Shown here piece by piece: positions 34,772 through 44,601 of a stretch of DNA of 64,000 nt. The stretch comes from Halotia wernerae. GTDB taxonomy: Bacteria > Cyanobacteriota > Cyanobacteriia > Cyanobacteriales > Nostocaceae. Within the stretch, counting starts at the first letter, position 1. The number at the start of each line of letters is the position of its first letter. Location of the stretch: the NCBI GenBank assembly GCA_034931985.1, contig JAYGHB010000108.1, positions 4,051-68,050 of the forward strand. Direction: 5' to 3'. A program made the translations under genes and the position numbers. Below the pieces are notes generated by a model. That model did not search any database, was not told where the DNA came from, and saw only the letters and a program-made list of their open reading frames with translations.

Positions 34772-35137
34772 AAAGTTAGCATGGACGGATGAAGCTTGGA
34801 ATGATTATCTGTATTGGCAAAGGCAAGACAAGAAAACATTAAAACGAATTAACAAGCTAATTGAGGCAACAATCCGATTACCGTTTGAGGGAATTGGGAA
34901 ACCAGAACTACTGAGGGAGAACCTAGTACAGCACGGCGTAAATAAACAGACCATTAAAAATGGTAAAAAAGTCGATAATACAAGTCTTTTGACTTTTGAC
35001 TTTTGACTTTTGACTTCCGCGCAGCGGTACTAGCTGGTTTTTGGTCGCGGCGAATCGATGATACAAATCGGTTAGTGTATGCGGTGAATGACGAATATCT
35101 AACAATTATTTCTTGTCGATACCACTATTTTGAGTAA
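34764..35137 (+). pseudogene. yoeB: YoeB-type toxin interrupted by a mini-element
   Basis: The first part reads MTRKLAWTDEAWNDYLYWQR and PFEGIGKPELLRENL; the second part, after the insertion, reads GFWSRRIDDTNRLVYAV to CRYHYFE. Joined, they make a complete YoeB/Txe of about 89 residues with the catalytic Glu, Arg and His regions intact. A 107-bp insertion (element plus target duplication) at 34927-35033 introduces a stop, so the C-terminal catalytic part is lost. Confidence 0.88.
34923..35033. mobile_element. 103-bp mini-element with CTAG target duplication
   Basis: A non-coding insertion of 103 bases (34927-35029) flanked by direct repeats CTAG. Its ends are imperfectly inverted (TACAGCACGGCG against TACCGCTGCGCG). 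It carries a tandem TTTTGAC heptamer array. The right end recurs at 62931-62973, also followed by CTAG. Removing the element and one CTAG restores the toxin frame exactly. Confidence 0.8.
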
Positions 35138-35172
35138 CAAAATAGTTTGAATTATGGAATATCTGAGGAAAT

Positions 35173-36546
35173 TTAAACCAATATTTGTCTTTCTTCGGGG
35201 AGAAAATTTCGCTGAAAATAGTGCCGATATAACTGACAACTCAGTGTAGCTTGATTATGATCTAATTTAATCAATCCCATACTGCTTAACTTGTATGCAA
35301 TGATGGGTTCTAATGATACAGGTTCAATAGTACTGATGATAGTACCAAGTGCGATCGCTAATTCTGGCTGTTTTTGCAAAGTTGCCCAATGGCGTTGTAA
35401 GTGATGGACATAAATTCCAGTCGATGTCGGTGCAGTTTCCAGTAATTGCGGGAGTGTGATCTCCCCACGATTCAGGTGATATAGTGCTATGTTTACCAGT
35501 GCAGGATGTCCCCCAACCATATCCATAAGTTGTTTAGCCTCCTGACCATCAATCCAGTCAAGTCCATAGCGCTGGGCTAACTGCTGCACCTGCTCTAAAC
35601 TAAAGCATGTTAACTGAACTGGTAAACCAACATTGAAAGGAGACTGCTGAAGTTGCAGCGGTACATAAATTTCAGTTGAGTGGACTATAATCAGACGCAG
35701 CTTTTGCCAGATAGCCAATCTCTTAGCTTCTTCATACCAAGAACGCAGCAGGGGTAAAAAGTCCTTTGCTACTTGAGGATACTCAAAAATGTGGTGCGCT
35801 TCATCCAACACCAAGACCAACGGAGAATCAATCTGCTCTAGTAGGCAGTTGCGAAAGTATAGACTACAGCTGACTTTACTACCAATATCTTCATCCCAAT
35901 AATCATCAAGTTTTGCATCAAAATCAAGCTGACTAGCGACGTTCGCACATAGCCAACGCAAAAAACGATTCAGATTACTCAATATTGCTTGGTCAGTTTG
36001 CTCTAAATTGAGGCTAACAGTACAGTAGCCTTGACGCTCGGCATAGTCTAGAGTCCTGAGGATGAGTGAGGTTTTACCCATTTCTCTAGGAGCTTTAATA
36101 CGTACTAAAGCTCCTGGCTTTTTAATTTCTGCATATACCTGCTCATCAATACAAGAGCGTTCAAGATAAAAGGAGGAATTTAGTGGAACTGAACCACTGG
36201 GATAGCGAGGTGAACACTCTTCGCTAATATTTGAGGGAAATTCTATGAATTGCTTTTGAATGTTGATTACTGGAACTATTTGAGAAGCAGCATAAGACTC
36301 CAGCAAAAGACGACAGTTTTTTTTAGTAATGCGCTTACCAATTATTACAGATAGGCGTTGAAACAATTCTGGGGCAACTACATTCGTCAAGTATCCAGTA
36401 CTGTAGCCACCCTCCTCGGCAATTTTACTGTAGGTTTGATAGTGCCAGATACCTCGAATAATTAGAACTTCTGCGGAATTGAGGGGGCGATTTTGAGTTT
36501 CCCGCAGCTTGTGGTTCACAATTCTCATGAGATAATCAAGGTTCAT
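35173..36546 (-). CDS. VMAP-like N-terminal domain plus AAA-like ATPase, copy A
   Basis: 457 residues. The N-terminal part (about 1-90) resembles the helix-turn-helix of VMAP (vWA-MoxR associated) proteins: LNSAEVLIIRGIWHYQTYSK and IAEEGGYSTGYLTNVVAPEL. The rest is an AAA_35-type ATPase: P-loop IKAPREMGKTSLILRTL and Walker B LVLVLDEAHHIF. The C-terminal end (SSMGLIKLDHNQATLSCQLY) is shared with the paralogue at 48186. Such proteins belong to cyanobacterial regulated conflict/signalling systems; the effector is unknown here. It stands alone and is convergent with the broken YoeB gene. Confidence 0.82.
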   Translation of the reverse strand: MNLDYLMRIVNHKLRETQNRPLNSAEVLIIRGIWHYQTYSKIAEEGGYSTGYLTNVVAPELFQRLSVIIGKRITKKNCRLLLESYAASQIVPVINIQKQFIEFPSNISEECSPRYPSGSVPLNSSFYLERSCIDEQVYAEIKKPGALVRIKAPREMGKTSLILRTLDYAERQGYCTVSLNLEQTDQAILSNLNRFLRWLCANVASQLDFDAKLDDYWDEDIGSKVSCSLYFRNCLLEQIDSPLVLVLDEAHHIFEYPQVAKDFLPLLRSWYEEAKRLAIWQKLRLIIVHSTEIYVPLQLQQSPFNVGLPVQLTCFSLEQVQQLAQRYGLDWIDGQEAKQLMDMVGGHPALVNIALYHLNRGEITLPQLLETAPTSTGIYVHHLQRHWATLQKQPELAIALGTIISTIEPVSLEPIIAYKLSSMGLIKLDHNQATLSCQLYRHYFQRNFLPEERQILV

Positions 36547-36646
36547 AGAAGCTCAAAGCTCATCTTGTACCTACAAATTGACCTGTCCATAACCAAAATA
36601 CCGTTTTTTGGCATAAAACTGAGCATCAATCTATTGACAACAAGAA

Positions 36647-36679
36647 AGATCCCCGACTTCTTTGAGAAGTCGGGGATCT
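36647..36679. repeat. Perfect hairpin AGATCCCCGACTTCT
   Basis: A 15-bp perfect stem with a 3-base loop, AGATCCCCGACTTCT-TTG-AGAAGTCGGGGATCT. It is a common dispersed cyanobacterial palindrome. There is no T run, so it is more a repeat than a terminator. Confidence 0.75.
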
Positions 36680-36814
36680 GAGCCTCTCAATTTTCAATAT
36701 AAAAAACGAAATCCAAAAAAAGTAATTCATGTCTCAACTCTGGCTTTTGATGCCAGCTTGGAACGCCTATTCCAGTAATATAGGTAATTATCAAGAAGTT
36801 TTAATAAATAGCTC

Positions 36815-37168
36815 ATGTCTTCATCTCCTCTGACACTGAATCTGATTGAAGGTTCTGTCTCCTTCAGTTTTTCACCCCAAGCAGCACGGGAATTAAAAAC
36901 AGCTACAGATCAATTGATGGAGCGCCTCAAAGCTGTCGCTGCTAAACCAACGCCTGGTGGTGGTAAAGCGACTCCTCAGCCTCCTTTAGAATACCGCTAC
37001 ACTGGTGAAGTGTTTTTAGAAGTTTTCTGCAATCCTAATATCTGGCCTACTCCCTTTGCGGCCAAAGTCCTACTTACCGTTCGTGATGTTAGCATTCGTT
37101 TGACTACAGAAGCTGAACTTACCCGGATGATTGAAGATATTAATCAGTATTTAGAACAAGTAGATTGA
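36815..37168 (+). CDS. Conserved hypothetical protein (117 aa)
   Basis: A soluble protein of mixed strands and helices with a Gly/Pro linker (TPGGGKATPQPP, about residues 46-57) and a C-terminal half typical of a conserved cyanobacterial family (FCNPNIWPTPFAAKVLLTV). Function not recognised. It is followed by a perfect 34-bp palindrome that may end the transcript. There are no linked genes on its strand. Confidence 0.75.
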   Translation: MSSSPLTLNLIEGSVSFSFSPQAARELKTATDQLMERLKAVAAKPTPGGGKATPQPPLEYRYTGEVFLEVFCNPNIWPTPFAAKVLLTVRDVSIRLTTEAELTRMIEDINQYLEQVD

Positions 37169-37194
37169 TACTCCATGCTTTAATATGAAAAATT

Positions 37195-37228
37195 ACCGGA
37201 GCAGTTCAATATATTGAACTGCTCCGGT
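37195..37228. terminator. Perfect 34-bp palindrome after a small gene
   Basis: ACCGGAGCAGTTCAATA followed directly by its exact reverse complement. It sits 27 bases after the preceding stop codon. No T run follows on the plus strand, so terminator function is only likely by position. Confidence 0.55.
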
Positions 37229-37470
37229 CGAAAAATCTACATAGATTAGTAACAACACTAGATCTACACAATAACTTATTCAATATTTAGGCTAAATTGA
37301 AAAGTTGCATAAATCATATTCTAATGCTTTTGCATTAATGGAAAATAAAAGATTCTGGATGGGGGAATAGCGAGCAAAACTATATATTACACCTCAAATT
37401 GGGTATTGAATGGTTTCTTGTCAAATCTCAACATCTAAAAGAAACTCCCAATCCAAAATAATCCGGTGAA

Positions 37471-37707
37471 TTAGTCGTTGTCCCATTGTTCACGACCAAT
37501 TAAATCGCCGATGCGATCGCGTAGTAAAAAGTCACATTTCTCTAACTCACATTCAACGCAAACCCACTCTCTCGCTGGAATGTATTGGCAGAGGGTATAT
37601 ATTGGCTGTTGTCTGCTGACCATTCCCCTTTCCACCAATCGACGAGCTTCGTCTTGGATTACGTCCAGAGAATAGTAGTTGATAGAAGGCACCGTATTCA
37701 CACTCAT
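37471..37707 (-). CDS. DUF4327 family protein
   Basis: A 78-residue cyanobacterial protein of unknown function, highly typical in sequence: INYYSLDVIQDEARRLVERG, then PIYTLCQYIPAREWVCVECE, with Cys residues that may bind metal, and ending DRIGDLIGREQWDND. Soluble. The 300 bases downstream hold no gene. No operon. Confidence 0.93.
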   Translation of the reverse strand: MSVNTVPSINYYSLDVIQDEARRLVERGMVSRQQPIYTLCQYIPAREWVCVECELEKCDFLLRDRIGDLIGREQWDND

Positions 37708-39030
37708 GGTTTTTACTCACAAATTTACAAGTAGATAGTGTTCCCAAGAATTACGGGGAACAAACATAATATGGATTAGACTTGTGGCTAGGGTTTTGTA
37801 GTTTGCTATACGGAACTATTTCCATTTTGACGCTACATCTCCTAAAATTATCCTAAGAAATGTTAAGAATGTCAACATTCCCTGACATGCAGCATAAATG
37901 TGGCTCATCTTGTTATATCGGAGTAATTAACTTAACCCGCTAAGAAAGCTGTTCAGCTTGCATTTAAAAAGTATCAAAGTTTTGCTGTGTCTACTTTCAA
38001 GCATGATAGGGTGGGTGAAAATATTTCGGCAGGTAGATTGCTAATGTACTAAATAATCACTGTAGAGCCAAGCCTACAGACTTTGGTATTTAGGTATCGT
38101 TGAACAACGCAGGGATTTTTGTCAGAAGTAGCGGTATAAATTGTTACTCAACATTCAGGCTACCGTACACTAGAAAAACTTGTAACGCACCATCTATTAA
38201 TCATTTTTTAAAAACATCTGTAATTTCTTAGTTAATTACTGCACAGTAAAGAAACAGGCTGCTTTGGATAAGCACCTGTGAAAGAGTGAGATGATGTGCC
38301 TTTAGAATAGCAGTAACTTACGTAAAGTAATCGCCAAATCGCCTATTTGAGTCACAGATAGGGAGCGATGGTTGAAAACATCATTAGCCAAGCCTTGATA
38401 TGTTTCAGTCAGACTGTGTAAATTTTTGGCGGTAGTTATTTAAATCATCATTTCCACTGACAGTAAAGTTCCTCAGACAAAAAATATTCGGTTTTGTTGC
38501 ATAATCGTAACAATAGCGCAGGGCTATTTGCTGAAAGTGGATGCTCCCTTCAAATGTCCCTACTCCTCTGAACAAATTTGGTCTTCCCAGCTACAGAAAA
38601 CTAGTTTCTATTAAGTTCTAACATTTAATGAGTTTTCTATACATCTTGCCCTAGAGGATGTAAAAAATGCATTAGTTGCAGTAGTGTTCTGTCCAGCTAC
38701 CATTCTTCAAGATCGACTTAAATAGATTTAGTGTAAATAATAACCACTCTAGCCCCTGTTCTTTTCCTTCACTAGAGTGTAGTGTATACAAAAAAGAAAC
38801 ACTATCTGGTCAATAACTAATTGGAGAGCATCCACTTTTGGAAGAAACACCAGGCGATTGGAAATCGCGGCTACACAAACAAAGTCCGCCTATGCGGACT
38901 ATCTTAAAACCCGCCTGCGCGGGTTTAGTTTGTATAGCCCCAGACTTCAGTCTGAGGGGTATTTGCCGAAAGTGGATGCACCCACTAATTGAGTCTGTGC
39001 TTCATTAATTAAACTTTCTTTAGCATTTTA
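37708..39030. other. 1.3-kb region without a gene, with palindromic repeats
   Basis: No convincing coding sequence on either strand. The region has three copies of a motif close to GCATCCACTTTCGG (at about 38526, 38828 and 38966), one hairpin-rich unit described separately, and otherwise unremarkable AT-rich DNA. A small RNA could be hidden here, but I could not identify one. Confidence 0.5.
38828..38979. mobile_element. Hairpin-rich element bounded by inverted GCATCCACTTTTGG
   Basis: The ends are GCATCCACTTTTGG and CCGAAAGTGGATGC (inverted). Between them are several strong stems: GTCCGCCTATGCGGAC, AAACCCGCCTGCGCGGGTTT and CAGACTTCAGTCTG. It has no coding capacity. It looks like a non-autonomous mobile or structural repeat. 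Confidence 0.65.
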
Positions 39031-40083
39031 TTAAAAAACTTTAAATTTTGTGATGTTTTTTAGCATGTTAATGTTCATTATATTTAATGGATAAGGCAGA
39101 GATGATTTTAAAATTAGTTTGATTTCTCGTGTAATTTCTTGAAGGGAATTATTTTTTTTTGAAATTAGTATTTGGTTCATGGGATTAGTTTTAGAATTTA
39201 TATTTTCAAACGCCAAAGCGATTTTTTTTGATAGGTATTCGTTAATTGGTAAACCGCATACTATCTTATTTTTATCCTCTTCTATTGTATACAAACCGCT
39301 AGGATTAGTATTAATTTCCCATGTTTGAATTTTTCCATTCAACAAGGAATAATCAATTCTTACGTAGTCAATACGTGCTAAGTTAAAAATTTTTCTTAAA
39401 TAGGATTCGTGAGGATTTTTCTCTAAATACTCTGTTTCTTCTTTACGCATTGCTTCATCCATTTCTTTATAAGGAAGACTACCTTTTAGGAACCAATCAT
39501 AACCAAAGCTAATACTACATGGAATGATACATTCTCCAATTATAAAGGCTGAATATTTTTTGAAAATTCCTTGTGTATTTGAAGTATCACAAAATTCTGT
39601 AATAATTTTATCTTCTCTACTTTCTCCTTTCTCAAGAAATTTATTAATAGCTGCATTTAATTCTTGAACGGAGTTTAATAACGAAGTTAGCAAAGAGTTA
39701 TGGTCATTTGAAACTCTTATAAAAACTGGAAACATTTTTGGAACACGAAATTCTGTTAACCAATAAACATTAAAATTATTCCATCCTAGCTCGTATAAAT
39801 TACGCAATAACTCATAACGTTTCATTGAACGAGTTGGATGATTAAGAAGACGAATGTCTTTTGCGTTTGAAAGCTGTTTCCAGACCAGAGCAAGTGTTTC
39901 AGCAAATTCAGGAGTTAACCTTTCTATATCAGAGAAAATATATGTTCCTACTGGAAGATTTTTTATTTTTACTAATTGTTTATAAGATAAGATAATCATC
40001 TGTAGATTAAAATTACCTCCCCAGTCTTCTAGGTATCGAGCCATAGTGTATCGGTGTTCTTCTGTAGCTATGTAAAAAATCAT
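39031..40083 (-). CDS. ATP-grasp-like protein of unknown role
   Basis: 350 residues, AT-rich compared with its neighbours. The C-terminal third contains ARIDYVRIDYSLLNGKIQTW and EINTNPSG, which resembles the metal-binding strand and E-x-N of ATP-grasp ligases (glutathione synthase type). The N-terminal part (IFSDIERLTPEFAETL, LLNHPTRSMKRYELL) would suit the substrate domain. No P-loop or membrane segment. ATP-grasp enzymes join acids to amines, but the substrate cannot be guessed. Base composition suggests horizontal transfer. It is flanked by long non-coding stretches. Confidence 0.6.
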   Translation of the reverse strand: MIFYIATEEHRYTMARYLEDWGGNFNLQMIILSYKQLVKIKNLPVGTYIFSDIERLTPEFAETLALVWKQLSNAKDIRLLNHPTRSMKRYELLRNLYELGWNNFNVYWLTEFRVPKMFPVFIRVSNDHNSLLTSLLNSVQELNAAINKFLEKGESREDKIITEFCDTSNTQGIFKKYSAFIIGECIIPCSISFGYDWFLKGSLPYKEMDEAMRKEETEYLEKNPHESYLRKIFNLARIDYVRIDYSLLNGKIQTWEINTNPSGLYTIEEDKNKIVCGLPINEYLSKKIALAFENINSKTNPMNQILISKKNNSLQEITREIKLILKSSLPYPLNIMNINMLKNITKFKVF

Positions 40084-40455
40084 GTTAAATTATTTATTTA
40101 GATACTGGATGAACTTTATAGTATCAGATGAATAACTTGCATAATAGTCATATGCATCACCTATACAACACCTTTTCACTTTATAATCAGCTAATAACCA
40201 ACATGAGACTTTGCATCAAATCATGAGCGTGTGTTTAATTTCTGAACCATAACTAAAAAATGAGTTTAAAAAACTTTTTCGGACAAAATTATACAAAATA
40301 CCTGTGTGAAAATAGCATTTTTATAAACTTTTATTTCAAGATATGATTCAAACGCTCATTATATGGTTCAAAATTTTTGTTTTAGTGTATATCTGAGTTT
40401 AACCATAATATTTCAGTGGACAAGCGATCGCGCAATCCAAGAGTGATCGCGGAAT
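40084..40455. other. Intergenic AT-rich region
   Basis: About 370 AT-rich bases upstream of the ATP-grasp-like gene. I see nothing else in it. Confidence 0.45.
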
Positions 40456-40680
40456 TTATTCTAGTCGTCTTCTTACTAAATTTCTGTGCGCCTCTCGATG
40501 GCGATTCTGCTCAACCTGTACCCAACCAAGATTTTTCAGTAAGGAGTATCGGATTTCAAAGTTATCAGCTTTGACCAGATTTAGCCCGCGCAAAAAGAAG
40601 CTTTCTGCCGTCAGGTAATTTTGATCGTCAAGATTAGGTTTTACCAAGCAGCAGATGAGCATCAAAATTGCCAAAATCAA
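40456..40680 (-). pseudogene. TPR-like fragment
   Basis: A 74-residue frame. The middle (ESFFLRGLNLVKADNFEIRY, then LLKNLGWVQVEQNRHREAH) resembles one helix pair of a cyanobacterial TPR protein. There is no proper N-terminus and the C-terminus looks random, so it is probably a gene remnant rather than a functional peptide. Confidence 0.4.
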
Positions 40681-40693
40681 ATGCGATCGCTTG

Positions 40694-40732
40694 CTTCTGC
40701 GTTTAAAAAAGTAGTCTTTTTAAACGCAGAGG
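40694..40732. repeat. Hairpin repeat CTTCTGCGTTT family, copy 2
   Basis: A near copy of the hairpin at 18021-18059: CTTCTGCGTTTAAAAAAG paired with TTTTTAAACGCAGAGG. It is followed by a second repeat type with GTTCGCGTAGCGTCTC at 40761, which recurs in related form near 55110. Confidence 0.75.
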
Positions 40733-40971
40733 GACAAAGAGTAAACGCAGCGAAAAGTTCTGTTCGCGTAGCGTCTCCGTCAGGAGAAAGAGGGTTTCCC
40801 TCTGTAGGAAACTTTTCAAGACAAAGTGACCCAGAGTTTTGCCAAATTTAATTCGCTACGAATGAAATGTTGTACTTAGTTTACACTTTTTTTAAGAATT
40901 TAGAGTTAGTGAAAAGTTAAGTCTTGTTTGGCTCAAAAACTGCATAACTTTTGACTCTTGATTCTAAACTT

Positions 40972-43900
40972 CTAGCCTACTGCACCCAAAGATTGCAGCG
41001 TCAAAATCGTCGCATCTGTTAACCCTTTCACGCCATTAATATTCATTCCCTCATACAGCCTTTTTGCCCTCAATAATTTGACGCACTTACCTGTTTTCAC
41101 ATGCCAAATTCTCACGGTTTGGTCTTGAGAACCACTAGCGACCACCTCTCCATCGGGACTAAAAGCTACGGAAGATACTAAATGTGTATGCCCAACGCAA
41201 ACATGACGACATTCCCCTGTATTTACATCCCAAATTCTCACAGTTTGGTCATGGGATGCGCTAGCAAGAGTTTGTCCATCGTGGCTAAATGCAACGGCAA
41301 ATACCCAATTAGTATGCTCAGTTAATGTTTTGAGGCATTTACCCGTCTTCCAGTCCCATAGTTTCACTGTTTGGTCAGTGCTGCAAGTAGCGATAATTTG
41401 ACCATCTGGACTAAAGATAGCTGAGTAAATCCGATTATTATGTCCTTGTAATGTGCTGACACAACTACCTGTACAATAATCCCATAGTTTTAAAGATTGG
41501 TCAGCACTGGCGCTAGCTAAAATTTGTCCGTCTGGACTCCAAGCAATTCCCAATATTTTATCGATATGTTCGCTCAAGGTTTTGAGACATTGACCTGTGT
41601 TAATATCCCATAGCTTTACTGTACAGTCGGCGCTACCAGTGGCAAGGATTTTACCTTGGGGATGAAAAGCAACGGCATATAGCCAATCTGTATGTCCCAG
41701 CAAAATTTGGAAACATTGACCTGTAATAATGTTCCACAATCTCACTGAAGAATCTGTACTTCCACTGGCCAAAATTTGTCCCTCTGGACTAAAAGTAATT
41801 CCATAAATAAAGTCTGTATGTCCTTGCAAGCTTCTGATGCAACTGCCAGTTTTCCAATCCCATAGTTTTACTGTTTTGTCGTTACTACCACTGGCTAAAA
41901 TTAACCCGTCAGGACTAAAAGCTACAGGAAATGCCCAATCTGTATTACCGTACCAAGTTTTCAAACATTGACCAGTATGACTATCCCACAGCCTAACACT
42001 TTGGTCTAAACTGACACATACCAGCGTGTGACCGTCTGGGTTAAAGGCGACGGAACAAACTTCATTGGTATGTCCATATAAAGTTTTTATACAAGTATTG
42101 GTTTGGCAATCCCAAAGTTTTATAGTGCGATCGCCACTACCACTAACTAGGATTTCACTATTAGGACTATAGGCAATGGAGTAGACGCTGCTAGTATGTC
42201 CAGTGTAAGTTTGCAGACATTCACCTATATGATAATTCCAAATTTTAATCGTGCGATCGCTACTACCACTAGCCAGGGTTTGCCCATCTGAACTAAATGC
42301 CACCGAACGCACCCACCCTGTATGTGCTTTCAAAGTTCTCAAGCATTTACCTTGACGCCCATCCCACAGTTTAATTGTGTGGTCAGCAGCGCTACTCGCC
42401 AAGGTTTGCCCATCCGGACAAAAAGCAACACAACGTACCCAATCTGTATGCCCTGTAAGCGTTTGCAAGCATTTACCCTCGCGGATATCCCAAAGTTTTA
42501 CAGTCTTGTCGCCGCTTGCACTAGCTAAAGTCTGACCGTCAGGATTAAACGCTACAGAAAATACCTCATGTTCATGTCCAGTTAACGTTTTTATACAAAC
42601 ACCATCCCGGACACTCCAGAGTTTCACATTCTGGTCAGCACCGCAACTCGCTAATATTTCCCCATCTGGGCTAAACACAACAGAACGTACCCAATTGATA
42701 TGTCCTTGACAAATGAGCAATAATTTACCTGTTTTCACTTCCCACAGACGGACATGACAATCGGTGTCACAGGTAGCTAAAAGCTGCCCATCTGGACTAA
42801 AAGCAGCCGACAAAATATTACCTAATGTTTCCGTAAAAACACAGTAAAATAAATCGGAGTCTGCAAAATTAACATCATGCAAGTTTACGCCCTGAAGATA
42901 AGCTTGCCAAACAGTTAAACCCGAAAAATCATAACCACTGAGGTCAATTTGTGCTTGATGCAGCAGATTTAAAACATTCCCTCCAGCGTAGCCCATTTCT
43001 TGGGGCGATTTGCCGCGTAGGTTTGAGAGGATTTGAGTCAGACAATTAGCGATGTTTTCCAAGCTGCCAAGTTCTGTAATTAATTTATTGATAATGGGCT
43101 GAAGAATCAGGCTCGTTTGAGTCTCTCGCACATAATCTTTAGCTTGCGCCTTAATTAGTGCATGACTTGTAAATCGGGGAGTAGGAGAAGAAATGTGCTT
43201 TTCTATGCCCCATGCCCTAATTTCTTCGCAAACTTGCTCAATTAACTGATTGCTGACATACTCCATTACCACAGGTTGCTGAGTAAACCCACCAGCACTT
43301 TTTTCGATTACAGAACGCTTTTGCAAAGAACTCAACGATTCTAGTAGTTCGCGGGGTGAGACATTAGCCACAAAATCTGCTTGTAACTCTGGCAAGGAAA
43401 CAGCTTCGCGGTTAATGGCTAACCAGTACATAATCTCTCGTTCCAAGACTGTGAGACGATGAAACTGTTGGTCAAGCAAGTCACGAATATCGTCAAATAT
43501 AAATGTACCTTGCTGAGAAATTTCGAGAAATTGGGAAACATCACCATCAAAAAAGTCTCGGATGGAAGAGGCTACAATCTTGAGAGCCAGAGGATTACCA
43601 CCATAGCGTGCAATTAAAACTTGCCATTGGTCTTCGGAGGCAGTAAATTTACCTTTAACGTTAAATAATTCACGCCCTTCTGTTTCTAGTAACCCTGTAA
43701 GTTGCAGAGAACGCACTGGCAAACTATCCCCTTCATATTTAGCGAGTCCTTGGGGTTTTTCCCGTGAAGTAAGAATTAAACAACTTTGGTGGGAAGTTTC
43801 TGCCACACATTGCAGGAGTTGACCGTAACCTTCACATCCAGTACGATAACGACCAGTGCGATCGCCTGCTTGTAAAATAGACTCAGCATTATCTAGAATA

Positions 43901-44601
43901 ACTAGACAGCGCGACAAACGTAAATATTTGAGGAACAGCGAAATTCTACCGCTTAAATGATTTGGTAAATTTGTTTCTTGCTGTCCAGATAAAAACAGAA
44001 TCAATTCTGCCAAAATATCTTCCACAGGTGGCGCATTGCGGAGACTGCGCCAAATTATGTATTGAGGAGAATGGAAAATTGATATATCCCCTCTGCTAAT
44101 TTCTTGTGCTAGCTTAACGGATAGTGTCGTTTTACCAATTCCACCCATTCCCAGCAACGTAACTAGGCGACAATTTTCCTGCGTAACCCATCGCTTAACA
44201 GTTTCCAGTTCTTCACTCCGACCATAAAAAATCGAGACATCAGGTGCTTCACCCCAATCTTGGGAAGGATGAAGTATCAAAGATGAAGTATGAAGTGAAT
44301 TATTTTCATCCTTCATCCTTTTGCCTTCATCCTTTCTCTCAACAACTTCTTCCCAATTCAATCCCAGCACCCGACAGTAAGCTTTAAACGCCTCAGCATT
44401 AATCGCCTGTTTTCCGGCTAAGAAACGTTTCCAAGTTCCTTCTGATATACCGACAGCAAGAACCCCGTTGTCTTGCCAAGAAACACCTAAAACTTCACTG
44501 GCTAATTCTATCCATCTAAAATCATCAACAGACCAACCCTTGTCACTTCTGGTTTGTTTAATTCTTGCGAGTCCCCGTTGAGAAGCTTTGAGAGTAGCCA
44601 C
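40972..44601 (-). CDS. NB-ARC STAND ATPase with 14 WD40 repeats
   Basis: 1209 residues. A small N-terminal helical, probably DNA-binding-like domain spans about 1-90. The NB-ARC ATPase follows at about 125-450 (P-loop GMGGIGKTTL at 151-160, a Walker B-like RCLVILDNAES), then a helical linker with a pentapeptide-like stretch (about 560-600). Fourteen WD40 repeats follow (about 605-1190), enough for two seven-bladed propellers. STAND proteins are signal-triggered switches; the propellers would be the sensor. A linker segment (KDEGKRMKDENNSLHTSS) is encoded by a dispersed short repeat inserted in frame. No effector gene is adjacent. Confidence 0.9.
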   Translation of the reverse strand: MATLKASQRGLARIKQTRSDKGWSVDDFRWIELASEVLGVSWQDNGVLAVGISEGTWKRFLAGKQAINAEAFKAYCRVLGLNWEEVVERKDEGKRMKDENNSLHTSSLILHPSQDWGEAPDVSIFYGRSEELETVKRWVTQENCRLVTLLGMGGIGKTTLSVKLAQEISRGDISIFHSPQYIIWRSLRNAPPVEDILAELILFLSGQQETNLPNHLSGRISLFLKYLRLSRCLVILDNAESILQAGDRTGRYRTGCEGYGQLLQCVAETSHQSCLILTSREKPQGLAKYEGDSLPVRSLQLTGLLETEGRELFNVKGKFTASEDQWQVLIARYGGNPLALKIVASSIRDFFDGDVSQFLEISQQGTFIFDDIRDLLDQQFHRLTVLEREIMYWLAINREAVSLPELQADFVANVSPRELLESLSSLQKRSVIEKSAGGFTQQPVVMEYVSNQLIEQVCEEIRAWGIEKHISSPTPRFTSHALIKAQAKDYVRETQTSLILQPIINKLITELGSLENIANCLTQILSNLRGKSPQEMGYAGGNVLNLLHQAQIDLSGYDFSGLTVWQAYLQGVNLHDVNFADSDLFYCVFTETLGNILSAAFSPDGQLLATCDTDCHVRLWEVKTGKLLLICQGHINWVRSVVFSPDGEILASCGADQNVKLWSVRDGVCIKTLTGHEHEVFSVAFNPDGQTLASASGDKTVKLWDIREGKCLQTLTGHTDWVRCVAFCPDGQTLASSAADHTIKLWDGRQGKCLRTLKAHTGWVRSVAFSSDGQTLASGSSDRTIKIWNYHIGECLQTYTGHTSSVYSIAYSPNSEILVSGSGDRTIKLWDCQTNTCIKTLYGHTNEVCSVAFNPDGHTLVCVSLDQSVRLWDSHTGQCLKTWYGNTDWAFPVAFSPDGLILASGSNDKTVKLWDWKTGSCIRSLQGHTDFIYGITFSPEGQILASGSTDSSVRLWNIITGQCFQILLGHTDWLYAVAFHPQGKILATGSADCTVKLWDINTGQCLKTLSEHIDKILGIAWSPDGQILASASADQSLKLWDYCTGSCVSTLQGHNNRIYSAIFSPDGQIIATCSTDQTVKLWDWKTGKCLKTLTEHTNWVFAVAFSHDGQTLASASHDQTVRIWDVNTGECRHVCVGHTHLVSSVAFSPDGEVVASGSQDQTVRIWHVKTGKCVKLLRAKRLYEGMNINGVKGLTDATILTLQSLGAVG

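Noticed and set aside
34981..35020. TTTTGAC arrays as a CRISPR array
   Set aside because: Units are seven bases with no spacers; these are STRR-type tandem heptamers. No CRISPR array or cas gene is present in the window.
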